Assembly (NCBI GenBank): GCA_963693285.1
Contig: OY848922.1
Coordinates: 2,964,923 to 3,028,922, forward strand
Origin: Xestospongia muta
Taxonomy: Eukaryota; Porifera; Demospongiae; Haplosclerida; Petrosiidae
Reading direction: 5' to 3'
DNA: 64,000 bases
Below are positions 50,645 to 63,480 of this stretch, piece after piece. The translations under genes were made by a program, and so were the position numbers. Numbering within the stretch: position 1 is the first letter of the stretch; each line of letters opens with the position of its first letter. The notes under the pieces are model-generated. The model was not told where the DNA came from, did no database searches, and saw only the letters and a list, made by a program, of their open reading frames with translations.

Positions 50645-53161
50645 TCAGTCTCGGAACATACTATTGAAATATCGTCCCATAAGCCATCTTCTTATCTCAC
50701 TGGTACCAGCTCCAATCTCGTACAATTTGGCATCTCGAAGGTAACGTCCAGTTGGGTACTCATTAATATAACCATTACCTCCTAATATCAGATAGATGTT
50801 TCATAACTACAGCAATAAAACTAACCTAAGCATTGTATAGCATCAAGTGCAACTTGAGTAGCATTCTCAGCAGCATAGAGTATAGCTCCAGCACAGTCCT
50901 TACTAGATGCACCTCCAGCATCACATGACCTTGCAACTGAGTAAACATAAGAACGACAAACACTTAGTCGAGTATACATATCTGCCATCTTCCCCTGGAG
51001 CAGTTGGAAGTGGCCAATTTTCTGCCCAAATTGTTCTCGTATATGCATATATGGAAACGCAGTATCAACACAGGCTTGCATGATTCCTACAGACCCAGCT
51101 GCTAGTATAGCTCGTTCATAATCTAATCCACTCATCAGAATATATACTCCTTTGTTAACTTCTCCAACAACATTAGAGGCTTTTAATGATAGATTTATAT
51201 TAAATATTTGTTGAATTGTTGAGGTTAGCTAACCTGGGACACGACAGTTATCAAATATTAGCTCACTAGTATTAGAGCCTCTCATACCAAGTTTATCAAG
51301 TTTTTGAGCTGTACTAAATCCTTCCATGCCCTACAAACAACAATACATCATGTTTACCAGTAACAAGACACATAATTCTGTCTATCAATGTTTGTGTGTT
51401 CACCTTTTCAATAATAAATGTTGTAATACCATGTTCTTTCTTGTCAGGTTCAGTCTTAGCATATACAATAAGAACATCAGCATCAGGTCCATTGGTAATC
51501 CAGAATTTGGTACCATTGAGAATATAATAGTCTCCTAAAAGAATGAACATCTTGATATGAAGATAACCAATATTCTAACACATATGAGAGGATGGAAACA
51601 GTTGGGATCTCAATGACAAGAAACATCAAATGTTAGGGCCAAGAACTAAGTATACAAAATACAAACCTTTTTTATCAGCCCTCAATTTCATGGAGACAAC
51701 ATCACCCCCAGATGTAGCTTCACTCATTGCTAGTGCTCCAACGTGTTCACCATTAATAAGCTAAAACTAGAAATTAGTCACTTTTCTATAGACTCCTTGT
51801 ATACCTTTGGTAAGTACTTCTCATTTTGTTCATCAGATCCATTTCTTACTAACTGATTTACACAGAGATTAGAATGGGCACCATAACTCAATCCTATTGC
51901 TGCACTAACACGAGACATCTCTTCCATGACAATAACATGATCTAAATAACCTAGCCCAGCACCGCCATATTGTTCTAAACAAGTGTCACTATTAATACAT
52001 ACAATATGTCTACAATATTTATTACCTGGTGCTGTAATACCAAGGAGACCAAGAGATCCTAACTTCTTCCAAAATTCCTATAAAATAATGATGTGACTTT
52101 AAATTTTGAATTAAAACTTCATCTACATGTAGAAAGCCTACTAGGCTGATATGTTGTATGATGAAATAAAAAAGTTCCTTCTATTATCTCATGTTTAGTT
52201 ATTCTATATTTATCTATAAAAGTTATTTCATAATATGACAGTAATTTCAGCAAATGAAGTTCCTCCACCAGTTGCCATATTAAATTGAAAACTCTAAAGC
52301 TTTTCACTATTCTTGCTTAATCTTTTAGATTTAAAAGTGCTCCAATTTTGTCTAGACTACTAAATGTAACTATTGCATAATGGGTGTGGTACTATTATCA
52401 ATATCACATGATGTTTATGAATTATTAATTACAGCAACTATTGATAATGTTGTTGTTAAGCCTATTTCTCATATCTAGTGACTTATAGTAAATAATCTGC
52501 TAATACATCATAACATGTCCATTTATAAGGGAAACAAATGAAATTAATTATACCATAAATTTAATTTAATTCAAAACTTGTTGTCTCAGCTAATTAGAGA
52601 TTTGTATGAAGGATAATAGAAAGAGACTAGAAACATAAGAATATAATATATTCTTAGTCTCTCAAAGAGACTGACTAGGTGATACTACTAATGATCATAG
52701 TCCTGGAACACCAGTTAAAACATAGATATTAGATTCTAATGTACACCGTTAAACAATGTTTGATAAAGCTTACTATGACAGGGCTGGTCTATCTAGTCAA
52801 CCAGTCTAGAATATTTAACCAAAAAATTAATAATAAACAAATATTATGTTCAGTAAGAGATAGTAATATGAACATACTCTAAGTTGTGTGAACTCATTCT
52901 TAGAATCAATCTCGTCAGCATAAGGAGCCAACTCTTTGTCAAAGAAGTTCCTCACTGTCTCTCTCAACTACATACAAACACAAAACAAAAGGGGAGATGG
53001 TTTGGCTGACTGTAAACTGGACTAACTTGAATCTGTTCTGACGTGAGACCGCTCAACACATCGTCAACAGGAACACAGGTTGTATATCGGAGAGATGAGG
53101 GAAAAGATCTACTCTTGAGGAGAGAAGACGCCGACCTTGAGAGAAGAGTTCGAAGAGCCAT
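50645..53161 (-). CDS. IVD: Isovaleryl-CoA dehydrogenase, mitochondrial
   Basis: Nine exons (53029-53161, 52878-52977, 52026-52078, 51805-51974, 51667-51760, 51404-51534, 51234-51330, 50826-51179, 50645-50781) join in frame to 422 residues, the usual family length. The N-terminus [20 protein letters not shown] is an Arg/Ser-rich mitochondrial targeting peptide. Acyl-CoA dehydrogenase motifs follow: [69 protein letters not shown], and [33 protein letters not shown]. Glu281 in [11 protein letters not shown] sits at the position of the IVD catalytic base. The enzyme oxidises isovaleryl-CoA to 3-methylcrotonyl-CoA with FAD in leucine breakdown and passes electrons to ETF. Intron 2 (52079-52877) is long, AT-rich and without recognisable content. 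Confidence 0.97.
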
Positions 53162-53206
53162 CTTGCATCAGATTATTAATTACTTATTATTCATTGTTAC
53201 AAAATG

Positions 53207-53216
53207 GCCACGCCTA
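53207..53216 (-). promoter_or_regulatory. GT-box upstream of IVD
   Basis: TAGGCGTGGC (reverse strand) lies ~45 bp upstream of the IVD start codon, resembling the boxes at the other compact promoters in this window. Confidence 0.4.
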
Positions 53217-53289
53217 CAATAATGAATTTATTAATATAACAGTTAAAAATTTGAACATAAAATAGATTCTCAATGTATTACACAAATGA

Positions 53290-56200
53290 TTAATAGCCTC
53301 CATACATGACTGATTTGCCATTTTCAGCTTTAGGTTTGGGTGATAAGGGGATTCTTTCAACTTCTAATCTTTTCCTAGGTTTCCTTTAAAATCATATTGA
53401 TATTAAAAATAATTTATTCATTTAAAACACTTACCAAACATTTCTATATATCACTGTAGCAATTATTCCAAGCACGCCTATTAATACTAATAAATAAATT
53501 AAAGATAGCATCACAATGGAAATGATATCATGCATTATTTACATGCTAATCCTGAACACGCAGTAACATACAACCATGGAGTTGGTACACAGCTCTAGTA
53601 GAAAAAAAAGAAAAATACATTATCACTGATTACTGTGTTGTCTTACAGTATTGTCATCACTGGTTTGATAGAGACCAGATGTACAAGTTTTAGGTTTGTA
53701 AGAGCCAGCTGGACAATATTGACTTCCATTGCATTTAATGGGACTTGCAGATGGATTCTGTTCAATTATAAGTATGACATAATTAATACATAGGAGCAAA
53801 GTAATATATGAGGCATAAAGTTTAAATAAATACAGTACAATGCAACAAGAAGTAGGATGAAAACATTAAAACATGAAAATATGGAGTTTGAGGTAGATGA
53901 ACCTGACAAAAGTGTCCTGCAGGGCACTCTTTACACTTGCTTTTACCAATCTTTGTTTGGTAGTATCCATGTTGACATCGTTCACACACTGTCATAGAGT
54001 GATTTTTGTAATAACCTATTAAAGGCAGTAGATAAAAGATAAACAATAAAATTAAAAACAATGGAAGCTGGAAGAGAAAGCAAATTTGAATAAATATAAA
54101 CAAAAAGTAAAATTTATTTCTTCAGACAGTTTATAAAATTGAATAGTGACAACAAAATATTCTACAATTTAAAAAGGGAGTGCATTCTATTGTTACAAGT
54201 TAAGAGATATTTCAGACCTTAAGCTAAAGACCAAAAGAAAAAATACCAACTTATACACTTGGTAAATTCATAGCATTATCCATTAATATCAGAATACATC
54301 TATTGTAAAATAAATTTTGTTCTACTAACCTGCTTTACAAGCTATGCAACGCCATTGATGTTCTGGTTCATATCCTTCGTGACACCACTCACATTTAGTA
54401 CAACTCATATTACTATGGAAACAATCGTCAATAATCATTGACATTATAATATCTATTGTATATAGGGAAATGATGGAGGACTAGGGAAGTTCAACTAGAA
54501 AGAAGTCTGAACCACAATCAGATTATGCTACACTAGAATATTTAGATTATATTATACTAAGTAACAATATACATATACTAATGTATCTTCTTCATTATCA
54601 AGTTGTTGGTAGAAGTTCGTTAGCCAACATGACAAGATATCTTTAACTTTGATTACATTCCAATTACTATGTACTGACCAATTAAACTTACCGACAGACT
54701 GTTCCATTTTCACAAAATTTACATGAGCCCCAACCACGTTCTGAGTATTGACCTAAATGATATAAATGATGAGGTAATATAGTGTAGACATGATAATTAC
54801 CTGGTTGACAATGGCTACAATTTACACCAGTATTAGACGCTGTTCCATTATCACAAGGCCAACAATCAATACAACCTGTTCCACTAAAGAAAGAAACTAT
54901 ACAACACATTACAAGTTATTACTTCACTGACTTGCATACAGTTCCATTCAAACATGGTAAACAATTCTTTGATCCTGTTTTATTAGCATGAGTACCTGGT
55001 CAGAAATATAATGTAAGGAGAAAAGGAAAAAAGGAAATTACCTTGCTCACAAGGTTTACATTCAGTCATCCCGACCTCATCTTGGTAATATCCTCTAATA
55101 CAAATCTTGCACTCTATACAAGGTCCATCTCTAAAAGATTAATGAAGTACTATGCAATATGGAAAGTAACTATATAAACTGTATGAGTACAGTAGTAATA
55201 ACACTTGTGTAAATAATACAGATGTGTATTGATGACTAGCACTATGATCTTAAATAATAACTAGTATACTGTATAGAGCTTATATTCCATCCATCTGTCT
55301 GTGTAGTACTAACAAACAACTACTAGTCCCAGCTGGACAAGGTTCACAATGATCTTTTCCTTGAGCTGTTTGATTCTGACCAGGAGGACAATCGTGACAT
55401 TCATCAGTACCTGTTTCATTAGCAAATGTCCCTATAATAAATATAATAATAATGGATAGTGTTGATTTTAATTACCAGGGAAACAGGGGTGGCAAGAAGA
55501 CAGCCCAGTCTCATTGGCAAATGTCCCTACAACAAATGTATTAATACCGGTAGTGGTGATCTTAACTAACCAAGGGAACAAGGAAGGCAAGAAGACAGTC
55601 CAGTTTCATTGGCAAATGTACCAATAGGACAGTCTTGACATTGAGCCTTTCCACCCCTAAAAATGACAAGATTAACCCAAATTATAATTATGATAACCTC
55701 AATACCAACAAAATAACAATAAATGACAATCTTACTTTCCAAACATTCCTTTCTCACATTTGATACAAGCAGTTTGATTGCTGTTGGGATTATGACTACC
55801 AGGTTGACATGGTATACAGTAGCTAGTATTAATACATTCACCAGGTGAACATAACTGACAGTCAGAACTACTTGCTATTAAAATAGAACAAACTGGGTAT
55901 TATTCATCTGACATAAAATGCTGTGTATTATTAGTACTGTTAACTTAGGACCCTTACTATTTGCAAATGTTCCAGGAGGACAGGATGTACATGACTCTGT
56001 GAGAAAGAAAGAATAACAAGGTATGTGGCATCGTTTATATATATTTATACCACAAACTATAAATCAATATAGAGCCATTATATATGTGATATAATCTCTC
56101 TTAATGTCTGGCTCTTAGTAGGCTCTTGTACCAAATCTTTATGATATTATATAATATATACTATATATATATATATATAAACGAGTTCAGTACCAGACAC

Positions 56201-56295
56201 GGGAAAGTTTTCTTTGCTACGTTACCTGCAGACAGAAGTAAGGTCATACTGATGAGACATGTCAGTAACAGCCACGGATTGAAAAGAGCCTGCAT
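53290..56295 (-). CDS. Secreted/membrane Cys-rich GCC2/GCC3 (ephrin-receptor-like) repeat protein
   Basis: The start ATG at 56295 gives a clear signal peptide (MQALFNPWLLLTCLISMTLLL). About a dozen small exons follow, each coding part of ~50-residue Cys-rich modules with patterns such as CQDCPIGTFANETGLSSCLPC and GTGCIDCWPCDNGTAS. These match GCC2_GCC3/ephrin-receptor-like repeats. Toward the C-terminus a hydrophobic segment (IYLLVLIGVLGIIATVIY) forms a single membrane anchor, and the short tail ends RIPLSPKPKAENGKSVMYGGY (stop near 53290). This suggests a type I surface protein with a Cys-rich ectodomain and a short cytoplasmic tail. Two or three neighbouring exons (around 55480-55530 and 55570-55660) are near-identical, showing recent module duplication. 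Exon edges were not all resolved. Ligand and function are unknown. Confidence 0.75.
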
Positions 56296-56552
56296 CTTGA
56301 GGCGAAATACAAATAGCTTTTTTGCAAACAAGCAGCAGACACGCCTTCTTTCAAGATAGCCAGAGATCACTCCTCTTTGTATTGTCTTATATAGTAGCAT
56401 GTGCTTAATATTACCTTGTCACCATTTGCCTCCTCCATTTATGGGCACAATACTGTAGTCACATGCTTTCATAGACTGTTATGAATATAATTTTAATGTA
56501 TTCTGAGAACACAAAAAATAATAAATACTAGATATTTTAAATACATTTAATA

Positions 56553-58606
56553 TTAAGATGAAGGGGAAAGAAGCAAGTTGAACAGTTTGTTACATGTTAG
56601 TCTGGCCACTTTAAAGACAGGAATTTGATAGAAACTTGAGAGAAAAGAGCTTTGATCATTTTATCAACACACACACACACTTACCTGGTTTGAAAAGGAG
56701 GTATTCCGAATGATGCTAAGATCATTAATGGAAATGCAAGTGCAAAAACACAGGCACTATATAAAGAATCATAGTTAAAAGAGAATTTTAAGTTAATTAT
56801 TATTGTATAATATTCAATGTTGATGACTGAAGGATAGATGGATAAACAATAAACATACACATGTGGGTTACCTGAGGACAATATTGCCTACTGTATGACG
56901 TATACCACTTCCTCCACTTGCAAAAGGAGAAAGCAAAGGTGTAGAGGTCAGAAAAGACAAGATAAGTCCAAAACCCAAAAAATATGGCCACTGTGTCTCA
57001 ATAAGTGACAATCTTTTCTGTACTGTTATTCCTAACAAAAATGACATCATAATCACATTTTTTTACTTAGCATTGTGTTGTCTAGGTTGTCTTAGATTAT
57101 ATGCATATGTCAATATGATCATTGTATTAGTTTATTGCTGTATATTTAAATGCTAATTTAAAGATGACAAATGACAAGTACTACTAATGCATACTATAAG
57201 CAATGAACTCATTTGAGCACTATGACAATGACAAAAGGTTTATGTTGCCAACCATAACTTGTGCTAACTTTTTTGAGCCTCAAATCCTACTTCCTTATTG
57301 CACAATCACATTCAATCTTAAGATAATTTATTATACATTTTTAATTTATTATATATTTTAAGATTACCTTCATAAAACCACTTATATTCAAAGCTGTACA
57401 GAGAATACAACAACGCCATTTGTATAAGTGCCAGTACCCATCCTCCAATAGGCAACAGACTTATCAGAGAAGCCTATGATATAAGTATACAACTAGAAGG
57501 ACATATTATAGGTCACTCACTTGTATTGCAAACACTACCTCCACTGCTATCCCATACAAGAGATCTGTAATCAATTTCTTTAATTCCCATCTATATCAGT
57601 TGAAAAATGTATGACACTTCAAATGTTATATAATAAATGTAATGTTTATACAGTCTCTCAATGACAAATGAGCATCACAGATAGTATATATCTAAATTTT
57701 ATGTAATGACTCCTAGTATTAATGTAGGAATTTGGCTAAAGTTATTATCACTAACAACAGAATATTGATTATACACATTTTACTATGTTAACAACAGAAT
57801 ATTGATTATACACATTTTACTATGTTGTTTTTAAACAAGTTGAAAGAATAACTGCTAAAGATTACTGTAGTATCAAACAATGCTAGTCATTGAAGAATAC
57901 ATTATTCATTCTGCTGCAAAGAATTTACTTAAGAATTAAAATTAAAATATTAATAAAATTGCAAACCTTGTAGATTTCCTTAAGTTGCCATGGTGATGTG
58001 TTTTGATATGACTATTTGCCTCAATTGCTATTTCCTAGTGATCACAACCAAATATAAAGGAAAGACACACTTCGTTACTTACCCTAAACCACAAACTATT
58101 AATAGGAGTACAGATAACAAACATAGGTACCATCCATAACCCAGTGAATGTATATGATATTAAGGACTCTAACCATACCAATTGATCAGATGATAAATCT
58201 CTGCTAAATAGATCTAAAAATGACATGTAGTTGTAATGTTCTATTGACAATGGAATTACGTGCTAGCCAACTGGTCAGAAATAGAATTAATGGCAGTACA
58301 CCGTGTTCAAAAACCACCACACTTAACTGTATGAAATAGTAGATTGTACACACAGTGTTATAAAATATTTCTACTACTTACTGCAAGAATAAGTCCATTG
58401 AGAATAAAAGAGAGGGCTACCTTGTTTCTAATTTTACTATTCCTGAAAAACAGAGATAGAACGTTTCATAAGATATGACATATGTCGTGGACAATTTCTA
58501 AATTCATATCTTACTGAAACACTATCTGAGACGCATACAAACATCCTAGTATCATATCTCTGATACCAGCGAGAAAAGCAAATACTCCATTTGCAAAAGA
58601 AGCCAT
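56553..58606 (-). CDS. EI24: EI24 autophagy-associated ER membrane protein
   Basis: The ATG at 58606 starts MASFANGVFAFLAGIRDMILGC, similar to the EI24 N-terminus (short helix, GI+D). Later exons give hydrophobic segments: LALSFILNGLILA-type, WLESLISYTFTGLWMVPMFVICTPINSLWF, a short loop exon, and RLSLIETQWPYFLGFGLILSFLTS, the most diagnostic EI24 block. The last membrane part is ACVFALAFPLMILASFG, followed by a final exon (56553-56634) FYQIPVFKVARLTCNKLF. EI24 is a multi-pass ER protein needed for autophagosome maturation and linked to p53 response in mammals. At least seven exons. Its start codon is 38 bp from that of the divergent ASTE1 gene, so both share one promoter. Confidence 0.85.
57747..57825. 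repeat. Direct tandem duplication in an EI24 intron
   Basis: A ~37-bp segment starting AACAACAGAATATTGATTAT occurs twice in a row (about 57751 and 57789). Confidence 0.85.
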
Positions 58607-58644
58607 AAGTGCCTTAGAAGTGGGCGGAGCTTAGAGATTTGAAG
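58607..58644. promoter_or_regulatory. 38-bp bidirectional gap EI24/ASTE1
   Basis: Only 38 bp separate the divergent start codons. The gap contains TGGGCGGAGC (58621-58630), a GC-box-like site. Transcription of at least one gene must begin inside or very near the other's leader. Confidence 0.6.
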
Positions 58645-60537
58645 ATGGGTATCCCTGGATTGACAAGTTTTATGGAGTGGTATTTTGCAGATAAATGGCG
58701 TCAGTATCAACTCAAGGGTCACTTGGTGATAGATGGCTACAGTCTTTGCCACTCCCTGCACTCTCAGTTCCATATTGACTGGATACATGGTGGTCAATAT
58801 TGGGAATTTCGTCACAGGCTGATAGAGTTTTTCACCTCACTTACTACTAATGATATTGAACCTGTAGTTGTCTTTGATGGAATTGACTTTAAAAGGGAAA
58901 AAGAAGCAGTTATTTGGAGAAGGAGAGAAGAATGGGTGCGGTTTATACGAGAGTCCTTAATTGGAAGTAAACAAGGACAATCTGGAACGCGTATTCTTCC
59001 ATTATTAGCTATTCAAGTTTTTCGTGAAGTCCTTGAAGAGCTCCAGATTCCATTATATTTTGCTGATGGGGAAGCAGATTGGGATACAGTTGCTATGGCT
59101 AATCATTACCAATGTCCAGTAGTTGCTTTAGATTCTGATTACTTTATGTTCAATATTGATGCTGGCTATATTCCCATTAATAAACTCCACTGGGAAAATA
59201 GACCAATCACAGCTGAACTGTACATGTTGGGTGATTTTGTTAAGAGCTTTCGTTTTGCTACTTCTGAAATGCCTCTCTTGATTCCTGCTGTCTTAGGTAA
59301 TGACTTTCTCTCTAATCGAATGTTTCCTGCACTCAAGGATGATTTTCTCAGGTCAACAGCTAGTATTGCTCACAGATCTGAATCAAAGCGAGATGAAATA
59401 CATCGGTTTGTACGTTATATCTCTCGATTTCATTCGTATGAAGAGATCATGGAATATCTAACAACTACCCTTAAGGGTGGAGAAAACATTGCACGTTCTA
59501 TTGATGAAAACTACACCAAATCTAAGAAGATGTACATCGTAAAATATAATTTGACTGAGGAACAGTTTATGTCATCAACACAGCTGGTCTCCTCCAATGG
59601 AACTACCATCCCAGAGTGGATTCTTCGTCAATATCGATGTGGATTCTTCGTTCCTAATTTGATGGAGACTTTGGTCCTTGGTCAGTGTTTGTTACAGATA
59701 GTCACTGACAATCCAAAAAGGACCACTGCTCAGAACTGTAGCAGACCTATCCGTCAATGCATATATACTATACTCTTACCATATATGGAAGCTAAAGAAG
59801 TTAAGGAAATAGTAAGATTTGAAGCTAACTTGCGTCTGGAGTCTGTCTCTTTTGCTAACGAAACGTTTGAATTACCTCCAATTGATAAAATTCAAGAGCT
59901 TACATTGTCTCAACGCATACAAGCTCTTTGTACAGTCATGCATTGTGACCCATCCTTGTTGGAAGGATTTGAAAGAAAATGGCAACTTGTTGTACTTGCT
60001 TCATGTTACTGGGCTAAGTTTGCCATGCCAGATCCTCACATTGTACAATGTCTGGTTATTTGTTTCCTTCTCTGTGCTCGTGACAAGGATCCTCTTACAT
60101 TGCTACCTCGAAGGGTACGAGAAGATAGAAATAATCGCTGGCTTGATGCTCTCCATGCCTTTTCAATGTGGCAATGTATCTACCATGATGCTATGAAAAT
60201 TAACAACCTTCTCCTCAATCCACTGCTTTTCTTTTCACCTGCTTTACTTTTTGATGGGAGACTAATACTCTTTCTTGCTTGCAAACATGATCTTAGCTTT
60301 CTAGTCCAAAGAGAACTTAGAGGATCCAGTCTTTACGAAAGGTTTTTGTCAACAATCATGTCTTACCTTCCTCAAACTAAAAAGACCAAGAAACCTTCTC
60401 AAACAAGTGGAGGAGGTAAAGCTATTGTCAAATCTAAAATTGTGTCACAGAGTGCTCCAGTTACATCAGCAAATCGTTTTGCTATGTTAGAAACGGATAG
60501 TGATGAAGAAGAGAATGATGAAGAGGATGACAGTTAG
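58645..60537 (+). CDS. ASTE1: Asteroid homolog 1 (ASTE1), XPG/FEN1-like nuclease family, intronless
   Basis: A single open frame of 630 residues from MGIPGLTSFMEWYF. The N-terminal XPG-type nuclease domain shows the MGIPGL start, Asp30 in VIDGY, VVVFDGIDF, the XPG-I block FADGEADWDTVAMANHY and VALDSDYFMFNI; the acidic metal-binding residues are kept. It continues with helical regions found in ASTE1 (LLIPAVLGNDF, IPEWILRQYRCG, RPIRQCIYTILLPYM, VLASCYWAKF). The C-terminal tail is basic and then acidic (SDEEENDEEDDS). Human ASTE1 is 679 residues and is reported to be a structure-specific endonuclease acting on 3' overhangs in double-strand break repair. There are no introns, unlike nearly all neighbours. 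A second, damaged copy starts at 63611. Confidence 0.92.
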   Translation: MGIPGLTSFMEWYFADKWRQYQLKGHLVIDGYSLCHSLHSQFHIDWIHGGQYWEFRHRLIEFFTSLTTNDIEPVVVFDGIDFKREKEAVIWRRREEWVRFIRESLIGSKQGQSGTRILPLLAIQVFREVLEELQIPLYFADGEADWDTVAMANHYQCPVVALDSDYFMFNIDAGYIPINKLHWENRPITAELYMLGDFVKSFRFATSEMPLLIPAVLGNDFLSNRMFPALKDDFLRSTASIAHRSESKRDEIHRFVRYISRFHSYEEIMEYLTTTLKGGENIARSIDENYTKSKKMYIVKYNLTEEQFMSSTQLVSSNGTTIPEWILRQYRCGFFVPNLMETLVLGQCLLQIVTDNPKRTTAQNCSRPIRQCIYTILLPYMEAKEVKEIVRFEANLRLESVSFANETFELPPIDKIQELTLSQRIQALCTVMHCDPSLLEGFERKWQLVVLASCYWAKFAMPDPHIVQCLVICFLLCARDKDPLTLLPRRVREDRNNRWLDALHAFSMWQCIYHDAMKINNLLLNPLLFFSPALLFDGRLILFLACKHDLSFLVQRELRGSSLYERFLSTIMSYLPQTKKTKKPSQTSGGGKAIVKSKIVSQSAPVTSANRFAMLETDSDEEENDEEDDS

Positions 60538-60951
60538 ATAGTTTTTCATTTTATTATCATTTATTTTTGTATCAACAATTACACTTATTCTTAGTTTATA
60601 ACCCACAAACTAGTTAGTTAAACTAGTTATACAGGGATAGTGCTAAGAATGAATTGATAATCATCATTGTTAGTATGTTTAATAATAACATTTCTCAAAT
60701 TAAAAAGACAAGCATATTATCTTGTGAATCAAGAAACACAAATAAAAGATTTAATACAAAAAGATATAATAGAGGTTCTTTAAAATAATAAAGAAATCAT
60801 TACTTTTATGGTAGTCACATATTAACTGTGTCTTTATAATACATGGTGATTCTTTAACCTTGTAAGGTAGCGACATAATTATTATCAATAATATAATATT
60901 ATATATTAACATTTTAAATAAGACTGGATTATTATAAATTAGTGGTTTTAA
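60538..60951. other. Convergent 3' gap ASTE1/GNL1
   Basis: AT-rich, with several AATAAA-like polyadenylation signals on either strand (for example near 60741 and 60788). No gene seen. Confidence 0.5.
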
Positions 60952-63452
60952 CTATCCATTGTTGTCTTCTTCAAAATCCATCAACATTGTAAACTTGTTA
61001 TGTTGTACTGTAGTATCTTTACTAGCAGTTTCTACTATTTTATCTTTAACAATATCATCACTCTCACTGCTAGTAGATGACATTTGGTCCAGTGGTATGG
61101 AACTTGCTTCGATCATCCCTTCTTGTTGTAAGGCAATCATTTCAGATACTTCAGGATGATGCTCCCATTTCTCTATTGAACAAAATATGTATTAAATGTA
61201 TATAAGTATGTATGCTCACCTTTGTCTTTTAAGTAACCAGGTGGTCTGAAAAAGAGAGTAATTCGTCCATCAGCAGCCAATCTTAGAAGACTATTAGCTA
61301 CAAGTAAAAAGATGTAATTTTTACTACTTAAGTTCTCTAGTTATACCAGCTCTATATGTGTCTAGTCTAGCAGCTTTTGAAGTATAGTAGCCTCTTCTTT
61401 CTGCCCAAGCTACAAACAAATTTTCAATAACATAACATTACATAATATTGATCTCACCATCACATATATCCCAGGGAGTCCAGACTTGTTCAATCACATT
61501 AGGGAAGGTTTTGTGAGAAATACAAGTTGCACTATATTCGTATTCGTCATCTTCATCTTCAGAAGATTTTCTGGTCTTATCTTGTGAAGGTAAAGGATCA
61601 AAGTTAGGATTAGAGAGCTGAAGCAAGTCTATTATAGGAACACGCTCAGCTAAATATCCAACACTAGTATAAGGTTCCCGAACTTGAGATATAGGATATA
61701 TACCACTTAGGATCTATTCAAATTGAAAGTAAATTTATAATTTTATAATACAAACTATACTTGTAACTGCTTGTTAATTAGAGATGGAAAAACTAGTCCA
61801 GGACAATCACAGAGACGTATTGTTGGAGTTAAGAAAATAGTCTGTAAGTGTTTAGTATGTCCTGGAGTCCTGGAAATACTGACAGTCTAAAGAAAGAGTC
61901 ACAACAAAGCAGAGTCACTAACTTACCTTTTTTCCCATCAATCCATTAAGAATAGATGACTTTCCAACATTAGGATGACCTAGCAGACACACACATGTAG
62001 CTATGTATGTACTATGCATATGTATGTATGTATTAACCCACTAATCCTATAGTTAAGATGGAATGAGAAACTTCATGTGATGATACTTCAGTTATCTCTT
62101 CATCTGATTTAGTGTCAAGATGTTGCTGCCAACTTGACATGTCAACTAAATAAGTAATGAAATAAGTTAGGGTTAACATTTTCTAACTTTGTCCTCTATA
62201 AAGTTCCTCTATCACATGAAATAACTCGCGTGGACCAACAGCAGATAACATTTTTCCACCTTTCTTTCGAAACCTCATTTTAACTAAGAAAACAGCACAT
62301 AAATTACATGTAATATAGTCTAAAGTACCTTTTTTATTAGGTTCTAGAGACACATCTTTATTAGGATATGAAGTGAAACAAATAATATTCAAATGAGGAA
62401 ACTTGTTCATGAAATAATATTTCCAAGCAATAACTACTTGTGGAGGTACTAAATCAACCTACAGAAGTTATTGCACTAGTTAGTAACATACTAGACCACT
62501 CACTTTGTTCAAAACAAGAATGAGTTGTTTTTTTAAGTCATCTATTATATGTGTATATAATGCTGGAGGGAAATGTAACACCTGGAAAAGAGGAAATAAA
62601 ATAACGTCTGGTTTGAAGGGCATACAGGGTGTCGAATGTCTGCAATTAACAATATGACATTTGATAGTTCCAGAACACGCCATAACTGTCGCCATGTCTA
62701 TCACGAATAATAAAATGATTAAAAATAGGAAGGAATTACCTCAAGATTATGTTCAAAGTAACTAAGTTGATCTGATGGATAATGTGAGTGTATTTGCTCC
62801 AAATATCTCATAAACATTTGTTCTTCTCTTTGTTCAACCTAAGATTTGATATGTAGATCACTTTGAAATGATATTACTAAATCACCTCAGCTTTACTCTT
62901 GCTGTAATCCCATGGTGGTCTTTTAGGCATATCCAGAAATGTTCCAGGATGATAAATATCTTCTATACCAACTTCAAGAGTTAACTAGTATACCAAATAC
63001 TTTACATTACATGAAATGTACAACATACCTCATCTACTGGGACAATTGGAAGTCTTTTAGCATCTCCTTTTCTTTTTTCTAATTCTTCACGTGACTCTTG
63101 CTCAAAATGAAGTCTAAAACTATTCTCAAAAGATAATTGTCATTGTATATAATTATAGCTAATACCGATTGGGATCATAGTGGCCAGATTTTGTGGGTTG
63201 GTGATCAATTTTTGATATCACTAATGGAGCTTTGGCAGGTGAATTATCATCACTAGTTTCTTCTACTTCTTCTTGTTCACTGTCCTCTTCCTCAGCGTCA
63301 GGATGAGATGACTCACTTACTCGCTCACCTATAACTCAATTGTTAAAGTTTATGATAATAGATAGTTACTTGCATTTGTCTTTTTTGCTTTGTTTCTTAA
63401 TTTGAAGTTGTCGCTTCTTCTGCTTGTTGCTAAAAGGTTTTTTTCTTGGCAT
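60952..63452 (-). CDS. GNL1: Circularly permuted GTPase GNL1 (HSR1)
   Basis: The start MPRKKPFSNKQKKRQLQIKKQ (ATG 63452) matches the basic GNL1 N-terminus. Then come HYDPNRFRLHFEQESREE, FLDMPKRPPWDYSKSKAE and LSYFEHNLETWRQLWRVLE, all typical of GNL1. GTPase motifs are in the permuted order of the YlqF/YawG family: G4 in LVLNKVDLVPP (split by an intron at ~62460), then G1 GHPNVGKSS (about 61955-61980), SISRTPGHTKH, and G3 LCDCPGLVFPS. The C-terminal half holds the GIYPISQVREPYTSVGYL block and AWAERRGYYTSKAARLDTYRAANSLLRLAADGR. The acidic tail ends MDFEEDNNG. About a dozen exons. Related GTPases act in ribosome assembly in the nucleolus or nucleus; GNL1 itself shuttles in mammalian cells. LSG1 was considered, but the N-terminus and ETWRQLW block fit GNL1 better. 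Confidence 0.95.
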
Positions 63453-63470
63453 CTTCTAAAGTAGCTGACA

Positions 63471-63480
63471 TGGGTGTGGC
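63471..63480 (+). promoter_or_regulatory. GT-box upstream of GNL1
   Basis: TGGGTGTGGC begins 19 bp upstream of the GNL1 start codon, the fourth such box at a compact promoter in the window. Confidence 0.35.

Noticed and set aside
59819..60196. 125-residue + ORF within ASTE1
   Set aside because: Alternative frame inside the ASTE1 coding sequence, with no independent support.
60952..63452. LSG1 (large subunit GTPase 1) as the identity of the permuted GTPase
   Set aside because: The N-terminus (MPRKKPFS), the LSYFEHNLETWRQLW block and the C-terminal AWAERRGY block fit GNL1 better.
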